This document shows, in pieces, positions 1 to 8,168 of a stretch of DNA of 64,000 nucleotides. This DNA comes from Rhodobacter sp. SGA-6-6. Lineage in GTDB: Bacteria > Pseudomonadota > Alphaproteobacteria > Rhodobacterales > Rhodobacteraceae. The first letter of the stretch is position 1. The number at the start of each line of letters is the position of its first letter. The stretch spans positions 248,001-312,000 of the forward strand of contig NZ_JAAKGP010000005.1 of NCBI RefSeq assembly GCF_011043545.1, given 5' to 3'. Under the pieces are notes generated by a model. The model was not told the origin of the DNA. It searched no databases and saw only the letters and a list, made by a program, of their open reading frames with translations. Made by a program: the position numbers and the translations under genes.

Positions 1-2522
1 GCCCGGGAGAGGAGCCGACGGCGATCTTCCTCGTCCGCGACATCACCCGCGAGCAGGCCCTGCGCGAGGAACTGCGCCGGCTGGGCAGCGTGACCCGGGC
101 GATGAGCAACCTGGTGGTGATCGTCGACACCGAACTGCGGGTGACCTGGATCAACCCCGCCTTCGAGCGTCAGGTGGGATGGTCGCTGGACGAGATCCGC
201 GGCAGGAAGATCACCGACCTGGTCCGCTGCGAGGAAAGCGATCCCGAGGTCGTCGCCGCCGTGGCGAAGGCGATCGAGGAGGTGCGGCCCTTCAGCGGCC
301 AGATGATCAACAAGGACCGCCACGGCGGCCGCTACCACGTCGATTTCAACATCCTGCCGCTGCGCGGCGCCGACGGGCGGCTGCAGGGCTTCGTCTCGGT
401 CGAGACCATCGTCACCGAGCTGAAGGAGCAGAAGATCGCGCTGGAGCGGCTGGCGCGCGAGGCGGCGGCGGCGCAGAACCGGCTGGAGAACGCGCTGAAC
501 GCGCTGCCCGACAGCATGATGATCTTCGATGCCGACCGCCGGCTGGTGATCGGCAATCCCGCGCACCGCCATGCCTTCGAGCGGCTGGCCGACATCCTGA
601 AGCCCGGACTTCGGCTGGAAGACCTGCTGCGGATCGCCATGGAGCGGGGCTATTTCGACGGGCCGGCGGACCCGGCCGAGGTCGGCCCCTTCCTGGAAAA
701 CCTGATGCAGCCCTACCGGCAGGCCAGCTACAGCGACGAGTTCCAGCTGAAGGACGGCCGCTGGTTCCGCCGGGTGAACAAGGAGACGGCGGACGGCGGC
801 CTGGTCACCGCGATGATCGACATCACCGCCCGCCAGCGCCACATGGCCGAGCTGGACGCCGCCAACGAACAGCTGTGGCGGTCGCTGGAACAGCGCGAGC
901 TGGCCGAGCGGCGGCTGAGCAGCATCATGGACGCCACCCGCGTCGGCACCTGGACGCTGGACCAGAACACCCATCAGATGTCGGCCTGCGAGCATTGGGC
1001 CCGCATCATCGGGCTGGAGGGGCCGCTGGCGCTGTCCCATGCCGAATTCCTCGACCTGGTGCATCCCGAGGACCGGCCGATGCTGCAGGACGACACGCCG
1101 CAGCAGACCAGCGCGCTGTCGCCCGACGTGTTCGAGCACGAGTTCCGGATGCGCCACCGCGAGGGGCACTGGGTCTGGGTTCTGTCGCGCGGCCGCATCA
1201 TCCGCCGCGACGAGGAAGGGCGGCCGGTGCTGTTCGACGGCGTGGACATCGACATCAGCGAGCAGAAGCGGCTGGAGATGGAGATCCGCCGCAGCGACGC
1301 GCTGCTGAAGTCGGCGCTGGAAAGCAACGTCGCCGCCGTCGCCATCTACGGCAGCGACGACATCCTGCTCTACTGCAACCCCGAGGCCGAGCGGATGTTG
1401 CAATTGCAGCCCGGGCTGCTCTACGGCCGGCGGATGGACCGGCCGCTCTGGACGATGGAGCGGCTGGACGGCCAGCGCCTGTCCTACGAGGAGGGGCCCT
1501 GCAGCATGGCCCGCCGCGCGGGCCGGCTGCTGCGGGGCCTGCGCTTCGCCATCCGCTGGGCCGACGGCCGCCGCCAGGTGCTGACCTGCAACGCCACCCC
1601 CTTCGCCGCCGGCGACGGACAGACCCATACCGCGGTCTCGTTCTGGGACAGCACCGAGGAACTGGCGGTGACCGAGAAGCTGCAGGAGGCGCTGGCCAAT
1701 GCCGAGGCGATGAGCCGGTCGAAGTCGATCTTCCTCGCCAACATGAGCCACGAGATCAGGACGCCGCTGAACGGCGTCCTCGGCCTGGCCGAGGTGCTGA
1801 GCCTGCAGATCAAGGACCCCGAGCAGAGCCGGATGATCGCCACCATCCGCCGCTCGGGCGAGACGCTTTTGTCGGTGCTGAACACTATCCTCGACATGTC
1901 GAAGATCGAGGCCGGCAAGATCGAGCTGGAGCGGATGCCGCTGCGGCTGCTCGACATCCTCCAGCAGGTCGAGGCGGTCTATTCCGTGCTGGCCGAGGAG
2001 AAGGGGCTGGACTTCGAGGTGATCACCTCGGCCGGGGCCGAGCTGACGCGGATCGGCGACCCGCACCGCATCCAGCAGATCCTCGGCAACCTCCTCAGCA
2101 ACGCGATCAAGTTCTCCTCCGAGGGCGGGGTGACGCTGACGGTTTCCTGCCGGCCGGGCCGGCCGGTGGTGTTCTCGGTCGCCGACACCGGCATCGGCAT
2201 GACGCCGGACCAGTGCGCCCGGGTCTTCACCAGCTTCGAGCAGGCCGACGAGAGCGTCAGCCGCAGGTTCGGCGGCACCGGCCTCGGCCTGTCGATCGTG
2301 CGCGAACTGGTGCACCTGATCGGCGGCACCATCGAGCTGGAAAGCGAACCCTGCGTCGGCACCACGGTGCGGGTGACGCTGCCCCTGCCGCCGGCCGACG
2401 CGGAAGGCGCGATTCCGCCGATGCCGCAGCCGGCCAGGGTTCCGCCGGCCGCGGAACCGGCCTTGGTCACAACATTGCCTCAATCTGACCACGATCTTTC
2501 GACAAAGATACCCAAAGGTTGA
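1..2522 (+). CDS. Multi-PAS sensor histidine kinase, 5' end outside the window
   Basis: Sensor kinase that would autophosphorylate on histidine and feed the neighbouring receivers. The frame is open from base 3, and the first in-window codons read as the end of a PAS domain plus linker (DITREQALREELRRL), so the true start lies upstream; the GTG at 90 is only an internal codon. Counting from 90, four PAS-like modules cover about 1-110, 133-230, 275-395 and 405-510. The HisKA H-box MSHEIRTPLNG follows with phospho-His 554, then a HATPase domain with N-box NLLSNAIKF, DTGIGM and GTGLGLSIV. No transmembrane segment is visible in the part seen, and there is no C-terminal receiver, unlike many PAS-rich hybrid kinases. 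A response regulator starts 84 bp downstream on the same strand. Family assignment is certain; signal and partner are unknown. Confidence 0.95.
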   Translation, partial: PGEEPTAIFLVRDITREQALREELRRLGSVTRAMSNLVVIVDTELRVTWINPAFERQVGWSLDEIRGRKITDLVRCEESDPEVVAAVAKAIEEVRPFSGQMINKDRHGGRYHVDFNILPLRGADGRLQGFVSVETIVTELKEQKIALERLAREAAAAQNRLENALNALPDSMMIFDADRRLVIGNPAHRHAFERLADILKPGLRLEDLLRIAMERGYFDGPADPAEVGPFLENLMQPYRQASYSDEFQLKDGRWFRRVNKETADGGLVTAMIDITARQRHMAELDAANEQLWRSLEQRELAERRLSSIMDATRVGTWTLDQNTHQMSACEHWARIIGLEGPLALSHAEFLDLVHPEDRPMLQDDTPQQTSALSPDVFEHEFRMRHREGHWVWVLSRGRIIRRDEEGRPVLFDGVDIDISEQKRLEMEIRRSDALLKSALESNVAAVAIYGSDDILLYCNPEAERMLQLQPGLLYGRRMDRPLWTMERLDGQRLSYEEGPCSMARRAGRLLRGLRFAIRWADGRRQVLTCNATPFAAGDGQTHTAVSFWDSTEELAVTEKLQEALANAEAMSRSKSIFLANMSHEIRTPLNGVLGLAEVLSLQIKDPEQSRMIATIRRSGETLLSVLNTILDMSKIEAGKIELERMPLRLLDILQQVEAVYSVLAEEKGLDFEVITSAGAELTRIGDPHRIQQILGNLLSNAIKFSSEGGVTLTVSCRPGRPVVFSVADTGIGMTPDQCARVFTSFEQADESVSRRFGGTGLGLSIVRELVHLIGGTIELESEPCVGTTVRVTLPLPPADAEGAIPPMPQPARVPPAAEPALVTTLPQSDHDLSTKIPKG

Positions 2523-2605
2523 AACTGTCCGGAAACCGTCAATCTTGGATCGTGCCCCACCGGCTGCCCCCCGATCCGCCGGTTTCCAGATGAAGAGGTG
2601 CGAAG

Positions 2606-3583
2606 ATGAGAATCCTTGCCGTCGATGACGAACCCCTGTTCCTCGAGCTGCTCGAGGCCGCGCTGCGGGATCTCGGCTTCACCGATGTGACGCCGATCTA
2701 TTCGGCGAAGGAGGCGCTGCGCGAGCTGGAAGCGGGCAAGAAGGGGTTCGACTGCATCCTGCTGGACATCCGGATGCCGGGGATGAGCGGGGTCGAGCTG
2801 TGCCGCAACATCCGCGCCATCGCCGGGCACAAGCGCACGCCGATCATGATGGTGACTGCGCTGACCGACCGCGCCTATATCGACGACGCCTTCGCCGCCG
2901 GGGCCTCGGACTACCTGACCAAGCCGCTGGACCCGCTGGAGCTGAAGGTGCGGATGTCGATGATCGAGCGGCTGATCGCCGAGCAGTCGCGCAACATCTT
3001 CCTGGAGCAGAGCGTCGAGGCCTCGGCCGAGGACGACGATGCCGAGGACGACATCGACACGCTGGACTTCGACTTCGCCGCCGCGGTGCCGATGCCGGGG
3101 CTGGACCGGATCATCGACTGGCCGGCGATGGAGAACTATCTCTCCAGCCTGCCGGTCAAGGACAGCTATGCCGCCGCGGTCTTCGCAGTGTCGATCCGCA
3201 ATGCCGCCGCCTTCTTCGCCTGCGCCTCGCGCGTGGACTACATGAACATGCTGCACGACCTGGGCGTCACGCTGGAATCCGTGCTGAAGCGGCACGAGGC
3301 GATGATCTCGCACGCCGGGCGGGGCGTCTTCGTGGTGGCGACCATCGGCACGCAGGAGCCGGACGTGCAGCGGATCGAGGGGCAGATCCGCGAGCGGCTG
3401 GAGGACTACCGGCAGATCTACGACCGGGACGGGCTGCCGATGCCGGAGATCGCGGTGGGACAGGCGGTGCGCAAGTCGCTGTTCTCGCGGCCGAATGCCG
3501 GCGACCTGCTGCGCGCGGCCATGGCCTCGGTCGAACGGCCGGCCGTGCTGTTGCCCGCGGCCGCCGTGCTGCAGACCGCCTGA
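2606..3583 (+). CDS. Response regulator: receiver plus degenerate GGDEF-like domain
   Basis: A receiver (residues 1-120) has acidic pair D8/D9, phospho-acceptor D54 (LLDIRMPG) and K106. An acidic linker (about 140-157) follows, then a ~150-residue domain whose pattern matches a GGDEF fold: a beta strand, a long helix, the turn HAGRGVF where GGDEF would sit (238-242), a helix and a late G-Q-A strand. The catalytic and substrate-binding residues are gone, so cyclase activity is not expected; it may bind nucleotide or act as a protein-interaction module. A paralogue with the same layout lies at 8169-9104. The start is ATG with GAGG 8 nt upstream. It probably belongs with the upstream kinase. The receiver is certain; the GGDEF reading is inference from pattern. 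Confidence 0.85.
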   Translation: MRILAVDDEPLFLELLEAALRDLGFTDVTPIYSAKEALRELEAGKKGFDCILLDIRMPGMSGVELCRNIRAIAGHKRTPIMMVTALTDRAYIDDAFAAGASDYLTKPLDPLELKVRMSMIERLIAEQSRNIFLEQSVEASAEDDDAEDDIDTLDFDFAAAVPMPGLDRIIDWPAMENYLSSLPVKDSYAAAVFAVSIRNAAAFFACASRVDYMNMLHDLGVTLESVLKRHEAMISHAGRGVFVVATIGTQEPDVQRIEGQIRERLEDYRQIYDRDGLPMPEIAVGQAVRKSLFSRPNAGDLLRAAMASVERPAVLLPAAAVLQTA

Positions 3584-3889
3584 AGGGGTCCGGGGAAGGC
3601 GCCGCAAGGCGACAGGGGCATCGGCGGGTTGCGGGCGGGGTGGCGGTTTTTTGCTGTATCTCCGCCGCAGGTTATTGAACCCCCGCCGGGACCTTGTATC
3701 TAGGGCCGGTCGCCCATAGCCTTCCCATTGCCTTGCCTCGGTGCGCGGGTTCCGGCATGGAGGGCCGCCGGAGACCGATCGCCGACCACGCGATGTGCTT
3801 TTGTGACAGTATTTCGTGATGTTGTGGGTCTGGTTTCCGTCCCCTGCGGGGCAGGGCCCTTGGGCAATCGACTTCAGAATGGACCAAAC
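3584..3889. other. Non-coding gap with a candidate promoter
   Basis: 306 bp between two receiver genes. An open frame extends into it from TTG 3728, but its codons lack the GC-rich third positions of real genes here, so I treat it as untranslated leader. A candidate promoter is listed separately; I see no other structure. Confidence 0.5.
3675..3702 (+). promoter_or_regulatory. Candidate sigma70-like promoter
   Basis: TTGAAC (3675-3680), 16 bp, then TATCTA (3697-3702), in a locally AT-richer patch upstream of the receiver gene at 3890. It would give a leader of about 180 nt. Match by eye only. Confidence 0.35.
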
Positions 3890-4705
3890 GTGAGCGCCAG
3901 TTCTTTCAGGCCGGTGGATGTCCTTCGCCAGATCGAGGACGAGTTCGGGGCGAAGGCAGAAAGCGTCGGTGCGACCTTCGAGGCCTTCAGCAGCCTTGGC
4001 AGCGACAGGGGCCGCAAGGGCGACGGCGAGACGCTGGCCCGGATCCTGCGCCAGATCGTCGGGCCGGCGCCCTTCGGCTCGGCCGCCAGCAGCCTGCGGC
4101 TGAAGGTCTCCGCCAAGAGCGGCAAGCCGGTGGTGGTCGAGATCGTCTCGGCCGCCGACCGGCTGACCGTGGGCGCCGAGACCGCGGCGCTGGTGGCGGG
4201 GATGAACGGCACCGTCAGCGAGACCGCCGGCGCGGCCGGCGGCACCGTGCGGGTGACGCTGCCGCTGGACGAGGCCGAGTCCGATGCGGTGGAGCCCGAG
4301 GCCCTGCCGCAGGAAGAGAACGCCAGCCTGGCCGGCACCCGCATCCTGATCGCCGACGACAGCCCGACCAACCGGCTGGTGCTGGAGGAGATGCTGGCCG
4401 ACACCGGGGCCGGGCTGGTCAGCGTCAACGACGGCAAGGAGGCGCTGGACGCCTGGCGCGCCTCGCCCTTCGACCTGCTGCTCCTGGACATCTCGATGCC
4501 GGTGATGGACGGGGTGACCGCGATCCGCGAGATCCGCGCCGCCGAGCAGGAGCGCGGCGTGCCGCCCACCCCCGCCATCGCGGTGACGGCGAATGCGCTG
4601 GTCAACCAGGTCGCCGACTATCTGGTCGCCGGCTTCGACACCCATCTCGCCAAGCCGTTCCGCCGCAAGGACCTGATGCACGCGATCCTGACCCTGCGCC
4701 GGTGA
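3890..4705 (+). CDS. Receiver protein with a decayed histidine-kinase ATPase domain
   Basis: 271 residues. The C-terminal half (150-271) is a complete receiver with DD at 156-157, phospho-acceptor D200 (LLLDISMPV) and a KPF lysine. The N-terminal part (about 45-127) keeps the outline of a HATPase domain, with a TLARILRQIVG helix where the N-box lies and a closing TVRVTLPLDEAE strand. It lacks the N-box asparagine, the DxGxG loop and the GxGLGL loop, and no H-box precedes it. It looks like the tail of a hybrid kinase that has lost dimerisation and ATP binding, leaving a receiver with a structural domain. The start is taken as GTG 3890; upstream codons to TTG 3728 have poor coding character. 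A phosphate sink or relay role is inferred. Confidence 0.8.
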   Translation: MSASSFRPVDVLRQIEDEFGAKAESVGATFEAFSSLGSDRGRKGDGETLARILRQIVGPAPFGSAASSLRLKVSAKSGKPVVVEIVSAADRLTVGAETAALVAGMNGTVSETAGAAGGTVRVTLPLDEAESDAVEPEALPQEENASLAGTRILIADDSPTNRLVLEEMLADTGAGLVSVNDGKEALDAWRASPFDLLLLDISMPVMDGVTAIREIRAAEQERGVPPTPAIAVTANALVNQVADYLVAGFDTHLAKPFRRKDLMHAILTLRR

Positions 4706-4718
4706 CCCGCGCCTCACG

Positions 4719-4740
4719 GATGACATTTTTCTTTGTCATC
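4719..4740. repeat. Inverted repeat between receiver genes
   Basis: GATGACA (4719-4725) and TGTCATC (4734-4740) pair with an 8-nt T-rich spacer. It overlaps the -35 region of the candidate promoter, so it could be an operator or a weak terminator of the upstream gene. Confidence 0.4.
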
Positions 4741-4760
4741 TGGCTGTTGCGCGCTATAGG
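4733..4760 (+). promoter_or_regulatory. Candidate sigma70-like promoter
   Basis: TTGTCA (4733-4738), 16 bp, TATAGG (4755-4760), about 50 nt before the start of the single-domain receiver at 4811. Its -35 overlaps the inverted repeat at 4719-4740, which would allow repression. Confidence 0.45.
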
Positions 4761-4810
4761 GGCGGTGCCTTTCGCCCGCGCCCCCGTAACCTCCTGGAAG
4801 AGGGATCTCG

Positions 4811-5257
4811 ATGCCGGAGAGTGAAAGCCCCGCAGAGGGGCTTGCGGACATGCCCCGGACCGCTGCGCCGCAGCGGCCGCTCAGGATCCTTCTGGCGGAC
4901 GACGACGAGATCAACCGGGCCATCGTCGGCCATCTGCTGGCGCCCGTGCCCCATGCCGTGCTGACCGAGGCCGCCGACGGCCGCACCGCGCTGGAACTGG
5001 CGCAGACCCAGCGGTTCGACCTGCTGATCTTCGACCTGAACATGCCCGAGATCAACGGCGACCGGCTGATCCGCCATTTGCGCGCCAGCCAGTCGCTGAA
5101 CGCGGATTCGCCGATGATCCTGTTCAGCGCCGCCACCGACCGCAACGGCCAGATCGACGGCAACCGCGCCGCCCCGCTGGCCGATCTGGTGCTGCCGAAG
5201 CCGATCCCCGCGGCGGAGTTCCTGTCGGCCATCGAACGGTTGGCGACCCGGCGCTGA
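4811..5257 (+). CDS. Single-domain receiver (CheY-like)
   Basis: 148 residues. A ~22-residue disordered leader precedes a receiver with acidic residues D30-D32, phospho-acceptor D75 (LIFDLNMPE) and the LPKP lysine loop near 130. There is no output domain. The HPt protein at 7794-8156 and two kinases nearby make a shuttle or phosphate-sink role in a multistep relay plausible. GAAGAGGG sits just upstream of the ATG. The gene ends against a convergent kinase, with an intergenic hairpin element between them. Confidence 0.9.
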   Translation: MPESESPAEGLADMPRTAAPQRPLRILLADDDEINRAIVGHLLAPVPHAVLTEAADGRTALELAQTQRFDLLIFDLNMPEINGDRLIRHLRASQSLNADSPMILFSAATDRNGQIDGNRAAPLADLVLPKPIPAAEFLSAIERLATRR

Positions 5258-5270
5258 GACGCTTGGAATG

Positions 5271-5480
5271 ACGAAGGCTATCGCCTTCGTCACATCCCGA
5301 CGTATCCCCCTTGTCCCGGCCGGGCCCCAAAAGGCCCGGCCAGCGCCCGCCCCGCCCCCGGCGGGCGCTTCTCGCCCGCCGGGTCGGGCGCTGGCCTCTC
5401 GGGGTTTGGCGCCGCCATCGTTTCCGGGTGAAGCCATTCGCACGGGCGGGGGCGAGGCAGTGCCTCGCCTTCTCCCGCCC
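5271..5480 (+). repeat. Multi-hairpin intergenic element, copy A
   Basis: Canonical orientation. Hairpin 1 is at 5271-5290 (ACGAAGGC/GCCTTCGT; the G-to-A and C-to-T changes relative to other copies preserve pairing). Hairpin 2 follows with arms GGCCGGGCC/GGCCCGGCC, then a long GCGCCCG-rich hairpin with alternative partners, and hairpin 4 at 5451-5469 (GGCGAGGCA g TGCCTCGCC). It lies between two convergent genes. Confidence 0.9.
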
Positions 5481-5534
5481 GGGCCGGGACAGCGCAGCGG
5501 TTCCGGGCCGATGGCCTCCGCCCGACGTCCCCGC

Positions 5535-7715
5535 TCAGGCCTCTTCCAGCGGCAGGTGGACGCGGATCGTGGTGCCGTCGCCGGGCTCGCTTTCCACCTC
5601 GATCCTGCCGTTCATCATCGAGACCAGCCGGGCGACGATGGCCATGCCCAGGCCGGTGCCGCCGAAGCGGCGGGTGACGCTGCCGTCGGCCTGCTCGAAG
5701 GCGTTGAACATGCGGGCGACCTGCGCCTCGGTCATGCCGATGCCGGTGTCGCGCACCTCGATGACGAAGGGCTTGCCCGGCGGGCAGGAGAACGTGACGG
5801 TGATCTCGCCCGCCTCGGTGAACTTGATGGCGTTGCTGATCAGGTTCTGCAGGATCTGCATCAGCCGGTGCGGGTCGCCGATGCGGGGCAGGTCGGAGCG
5901 GCCGCTGGTGTAGATGTCCAGCTCGATCCCCTTCTCCTCGGCCGAGACGCTGTAGAGGTCCTGCACCCGGGCGGCGATCTGGTCGGGGCGGAACTGCGTC
6001 GCCTCCAGCTCCAGCTTGCCGGCCTCGATCTTCGACATGTCCAGCACGTCGTTCAGGATGCCCAGCAGAAGCTCGCCCGAATGGCGGATGGTGGACAGCA
6101 TCTTCTTCTGCTCGGCGTCGCGCACCAGCCGGTCCAGCACCTCGGCCATGCCGAGCACCCCGTTCAGCGGCGTCCTGATCTCGTGGCTCATGTTGGCGAT
6201 GAACTGCGACTTGCTGCGGCTTTCGGATTCCGACTTCGCCACCATGGCGCGCAGGTCCTGCTCGGTGCGGTGCTGGTCGGTCACGTCGACCAGCGAGACC
6301 ACCACCCGTTCGTCCGACTCCGCCGAGGTCAGCAGCGTGGCGTTGACCGAGATCATCCGCCGCTCGCCGTCGCCGCGGCGCAGGAAGGACAGGCGGCGGT
6401 TGCGCACCGGCTTCTGGTTGACCAGCATCCGGGCGAAGGCGTGCCCCAGCCCCACCGCCGGCGCGCCCTCGGGCGTCTGGAAGCCCCAGGCCGGATCGCC
6501 CAGCGTGACCTCGCGCAGGAGAAGCCCCTCGATCCCCAGGATGCGCCCGGCCTCGGAGTTGATGAACATGATGGTCCCGCGCATGTCCAGCGCGATGATG
6601 CCGGACAGGCTGGTCTCCATCAGCAGGGCGAGGAAGTCGCGCTCGTTCTGCAGCGCGCCGGAGAGGAAGCGCCGCTCGGTCGAATCCTGCAGCCGCACCA
6701 CCCAGCCGACCACCGGCCGCTCGGTGCCGAAGGGCTGGCGCACCGGGAAGACGTCGGGGTCGTAGAAGCGGTTGTGCAGGAACAGCATCTGCCGGGTCGG
6801 CTGGCCCGAAGTGGCGATGATCTCGGCGATGAAGGTCTGCAGCTCGAAGTTCCCCTCGGCCTCGCCCTCGGTCCCGGGGGCCTCGGCGTCGAGCACCGCC
6901 CGCGCCGCGGGGTTGCGGCCGACCTGGTTGCCGGCCAGGTCCAGCACGATCACCGGATCGGGGACGTTGTAGAACAGCAGGTCCTTGGCGATGGCGGCCA
7001 CATCCATCAGCCGGTTCTGCGCGATCATCAGCGACAGGATGATCAGTGTGGCGGAAAAGGCGAAGGGGGTGGGGTCGAAGCCCTTCAGCGTCACGCCGAA
7101 GACGATGTAGAGCAGGTTCGACAGCCCCGGCGCCAGCGTCACCAGCAGAAGCCCGACGAAGAAGGTGCGGTGCTGCGGCGGCGCCAGGACCGAGCTGCGG
7201 ACCGTCACGAAGATCGCCCGCAGCAGGAAGACGTAGATATAGGCCGCCAGCAGGTAGAAGAACGGGCCGTGGTCGAACTGCACCGAGGCCCGGCCCGCGG
7301 TCTCGACCATCCGGGTGTCGGGGCCGTAGAACATGTGGTGCCAGTCGTTGGTGAAGGCGGCCAGCCCTGCCGCCAGCGGGCCGCCGATCAGCGGCAGCAG
7401 GCGCTCGCGCGGCATTTTCCGCGAGATGCCCCGGGCGTAGTCGGTCAGGAAGAAGGCCCAGGCCGTGGGCAAGAGCACGATCACCGGCCAGGCCGCCTTG
7501 GCCCAGAACACCTTGCACTCCAGCCGGGTCATGTTCAGCTCCATGAACACCGCGACCAGCCAGCAGAGCATGGCTATGAGGGCGATCACGAAGTAGCGGC
7601 GGCCGAAGAAATAACCGCGCGAGGTCCAGTAGAGCAGGAAGGCGATTCCCAGCCAGAAGAACAGCGTCACGCCGCCCATCTCGTCGATCCGGGAAACCTC
7701 AAGGCATTCCAGCAT
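5535..7715 (-). CDS. Membrane histidine kinase with 7TM input and PAS domains
   Basis: About 726 residues. The N-terminal ~215 residues form a multi-helix membrane region of the histidine-kinase 7TM type (first segment VTLFFWLGIAFLLYW). Two PAS-like domains follow at roughly 240-360 and 370-490, then HisKA with H511 in MSHEIRTPLNG and a HATPase domain with NLISNAIKF, DTGIGM and GTGLGMAI. There is no receiver. I chose the ATG at 7715 because AGGTGAGG lies 6 nt upstream; a GTG at 7733 is possible. It is the third gene of a minus-strand operon after a response regulator and an HPt protein, so the three probably act together. Confidence 0.93.
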   Translation of the reverse strand: MLECLEVSRIDEMGGVTLFFWLGIAFLLYWTSRGYFFGRRYFVIALIAMLCWLVAVFMELNMTRLECKVFWAKAAWPVIVLLPTAWAFFLTDYARGISRKMPRERLLPLIGGPLAAGLAAFTNDWHHMFYGPDTRMVETAGRASVQFDHGPFFYLLAAYIYVFLLRAIFVTVRSSVLAPPQHRTFFVGLLLVTLAPGLSNLLYIVFGVTLKGFDPTPFAFSATLIILSLMIAQNRLMDVAAIAKDLLFYNVPDPVIVLDLAGNQVGRNPAARAVLDAEAPGTEGEAEGNFELQTFIAEIIATSGQPTRQMLFLHNRFYDPDVFPVRQPFGTERPVVGWVVRLQDSTERRFLSGALQNERDFLALLMETSLSGIIALDMRGTIMFINSEAGRILGIEGLLLREVTLGDPAWGFQTPEGAPAVGLGHAFARMLVNQKPVRNRRLSFLRRGDGERRMISVNATLLTSAESDERVVVSLVDVTDQHRTEQDLRAMVAKSESESRSKSQFIANMSHEIRTPLNGVLGMAEVLDRLVRDAEQKKMLSTIRHSGELLLGILNDVLDMSKIEAGKLELEATQFRPDQIAARVQDLYSVSAEEKGIELDIYTSGRSDLPRIGDPHRLMQILQNLISNAIKFTEAGEITVTFSCPPGKPFVIEVRDTGIGMTEAQVARMFNAFEQADGSVTRRFGGTGLGMAIVARLVSMMNGRIEVESEPGDGTTIRVHLPLEEA

Positions 7716-7793
7716 TCCGGGCCTCACCTGCACCGCCGGGCAGCTGAGGGGCCGGCGCCGTCCATCCTGCGGTTGTCACCCTGCATCCGGCCG

Positions 7794-8156
7794 TCAGCCT
7801 GCTTTCCCGGCCTGGGCATCGTGCAGCGCGGCGTGAAACCGGGCGACGGTCGTGTCGAACTCCCGCACATCCAGCGGGCCGGATTTCAACCCCAGGCTGA
7901 GGCTCTGGTCAAGCTCGGCCGCCACTTCGCCGAGGGAGCGGAAGCCCAGTGTGGCGGCGACGCCCGCCACGCGGTGGGCGATCATCATGATGCCGGTCAG
8001 CGCCTGCTGCCGGCCTGCCGGTTCCTCGGCCGCCCGGCGCAGCAGCGCCAGCTCGAAGATGTGGGATTCGACCGCATCCAGAAAGCGCCGCCGGATCGGG
8101 GCAAGCGCATCGGCGGGCGGGCCGGGAACCCGGTTGTCGGGACCGAGGACAAGCAT
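7794..8156 (-). CDS. HPt (histidine phosphotransfer) protein
   Basis: 120 residues, mostly helical. The HPt signature IAHRVAGVAATLGFRSLG puts the phospho-accepting histidine at 61. HPt proteins pass phosphate between receivers, so its presence beside two kinases and four receivers implies a multistep phosphorelay. The start is 12 nt after the stop of the upstream response regulator, and the kinase starts 78 nt downstream, so the three form one transcription unit. The signature is clear, although the usual lysine after the histidine is replaced (HRVAG rather than HxLKG). Confidence 0.85.
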   Translation of the reverse strand: MLVLGPDNRVPGPPADALAPIRRRFLDAVESHIFELALLRRAAEEPAGRQQALTGIMMIAHRVAGVAATLGFRSLGEVAAELDQSLSLGLKSGPLDVREFDTTVARFHAALHDAQAGKAG

Positions 8157-8168
8157 GGCCGACCCCGC

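Noticed and set aside
3728-3889. N-terminal extension of the receiver gene from TTG 3728
   Set aside because: Codons lack GC-rich third positions and the residues do not look like a domain; GTG 3890 begins the conserved part.
2480-4726. 748-codon open frame on the minus strand across the receiver genes
   Set aside because: Low-complexity His/Arg/Gly-rich translation, antisense to well-conserved receiver domains; a by-product of high GC.
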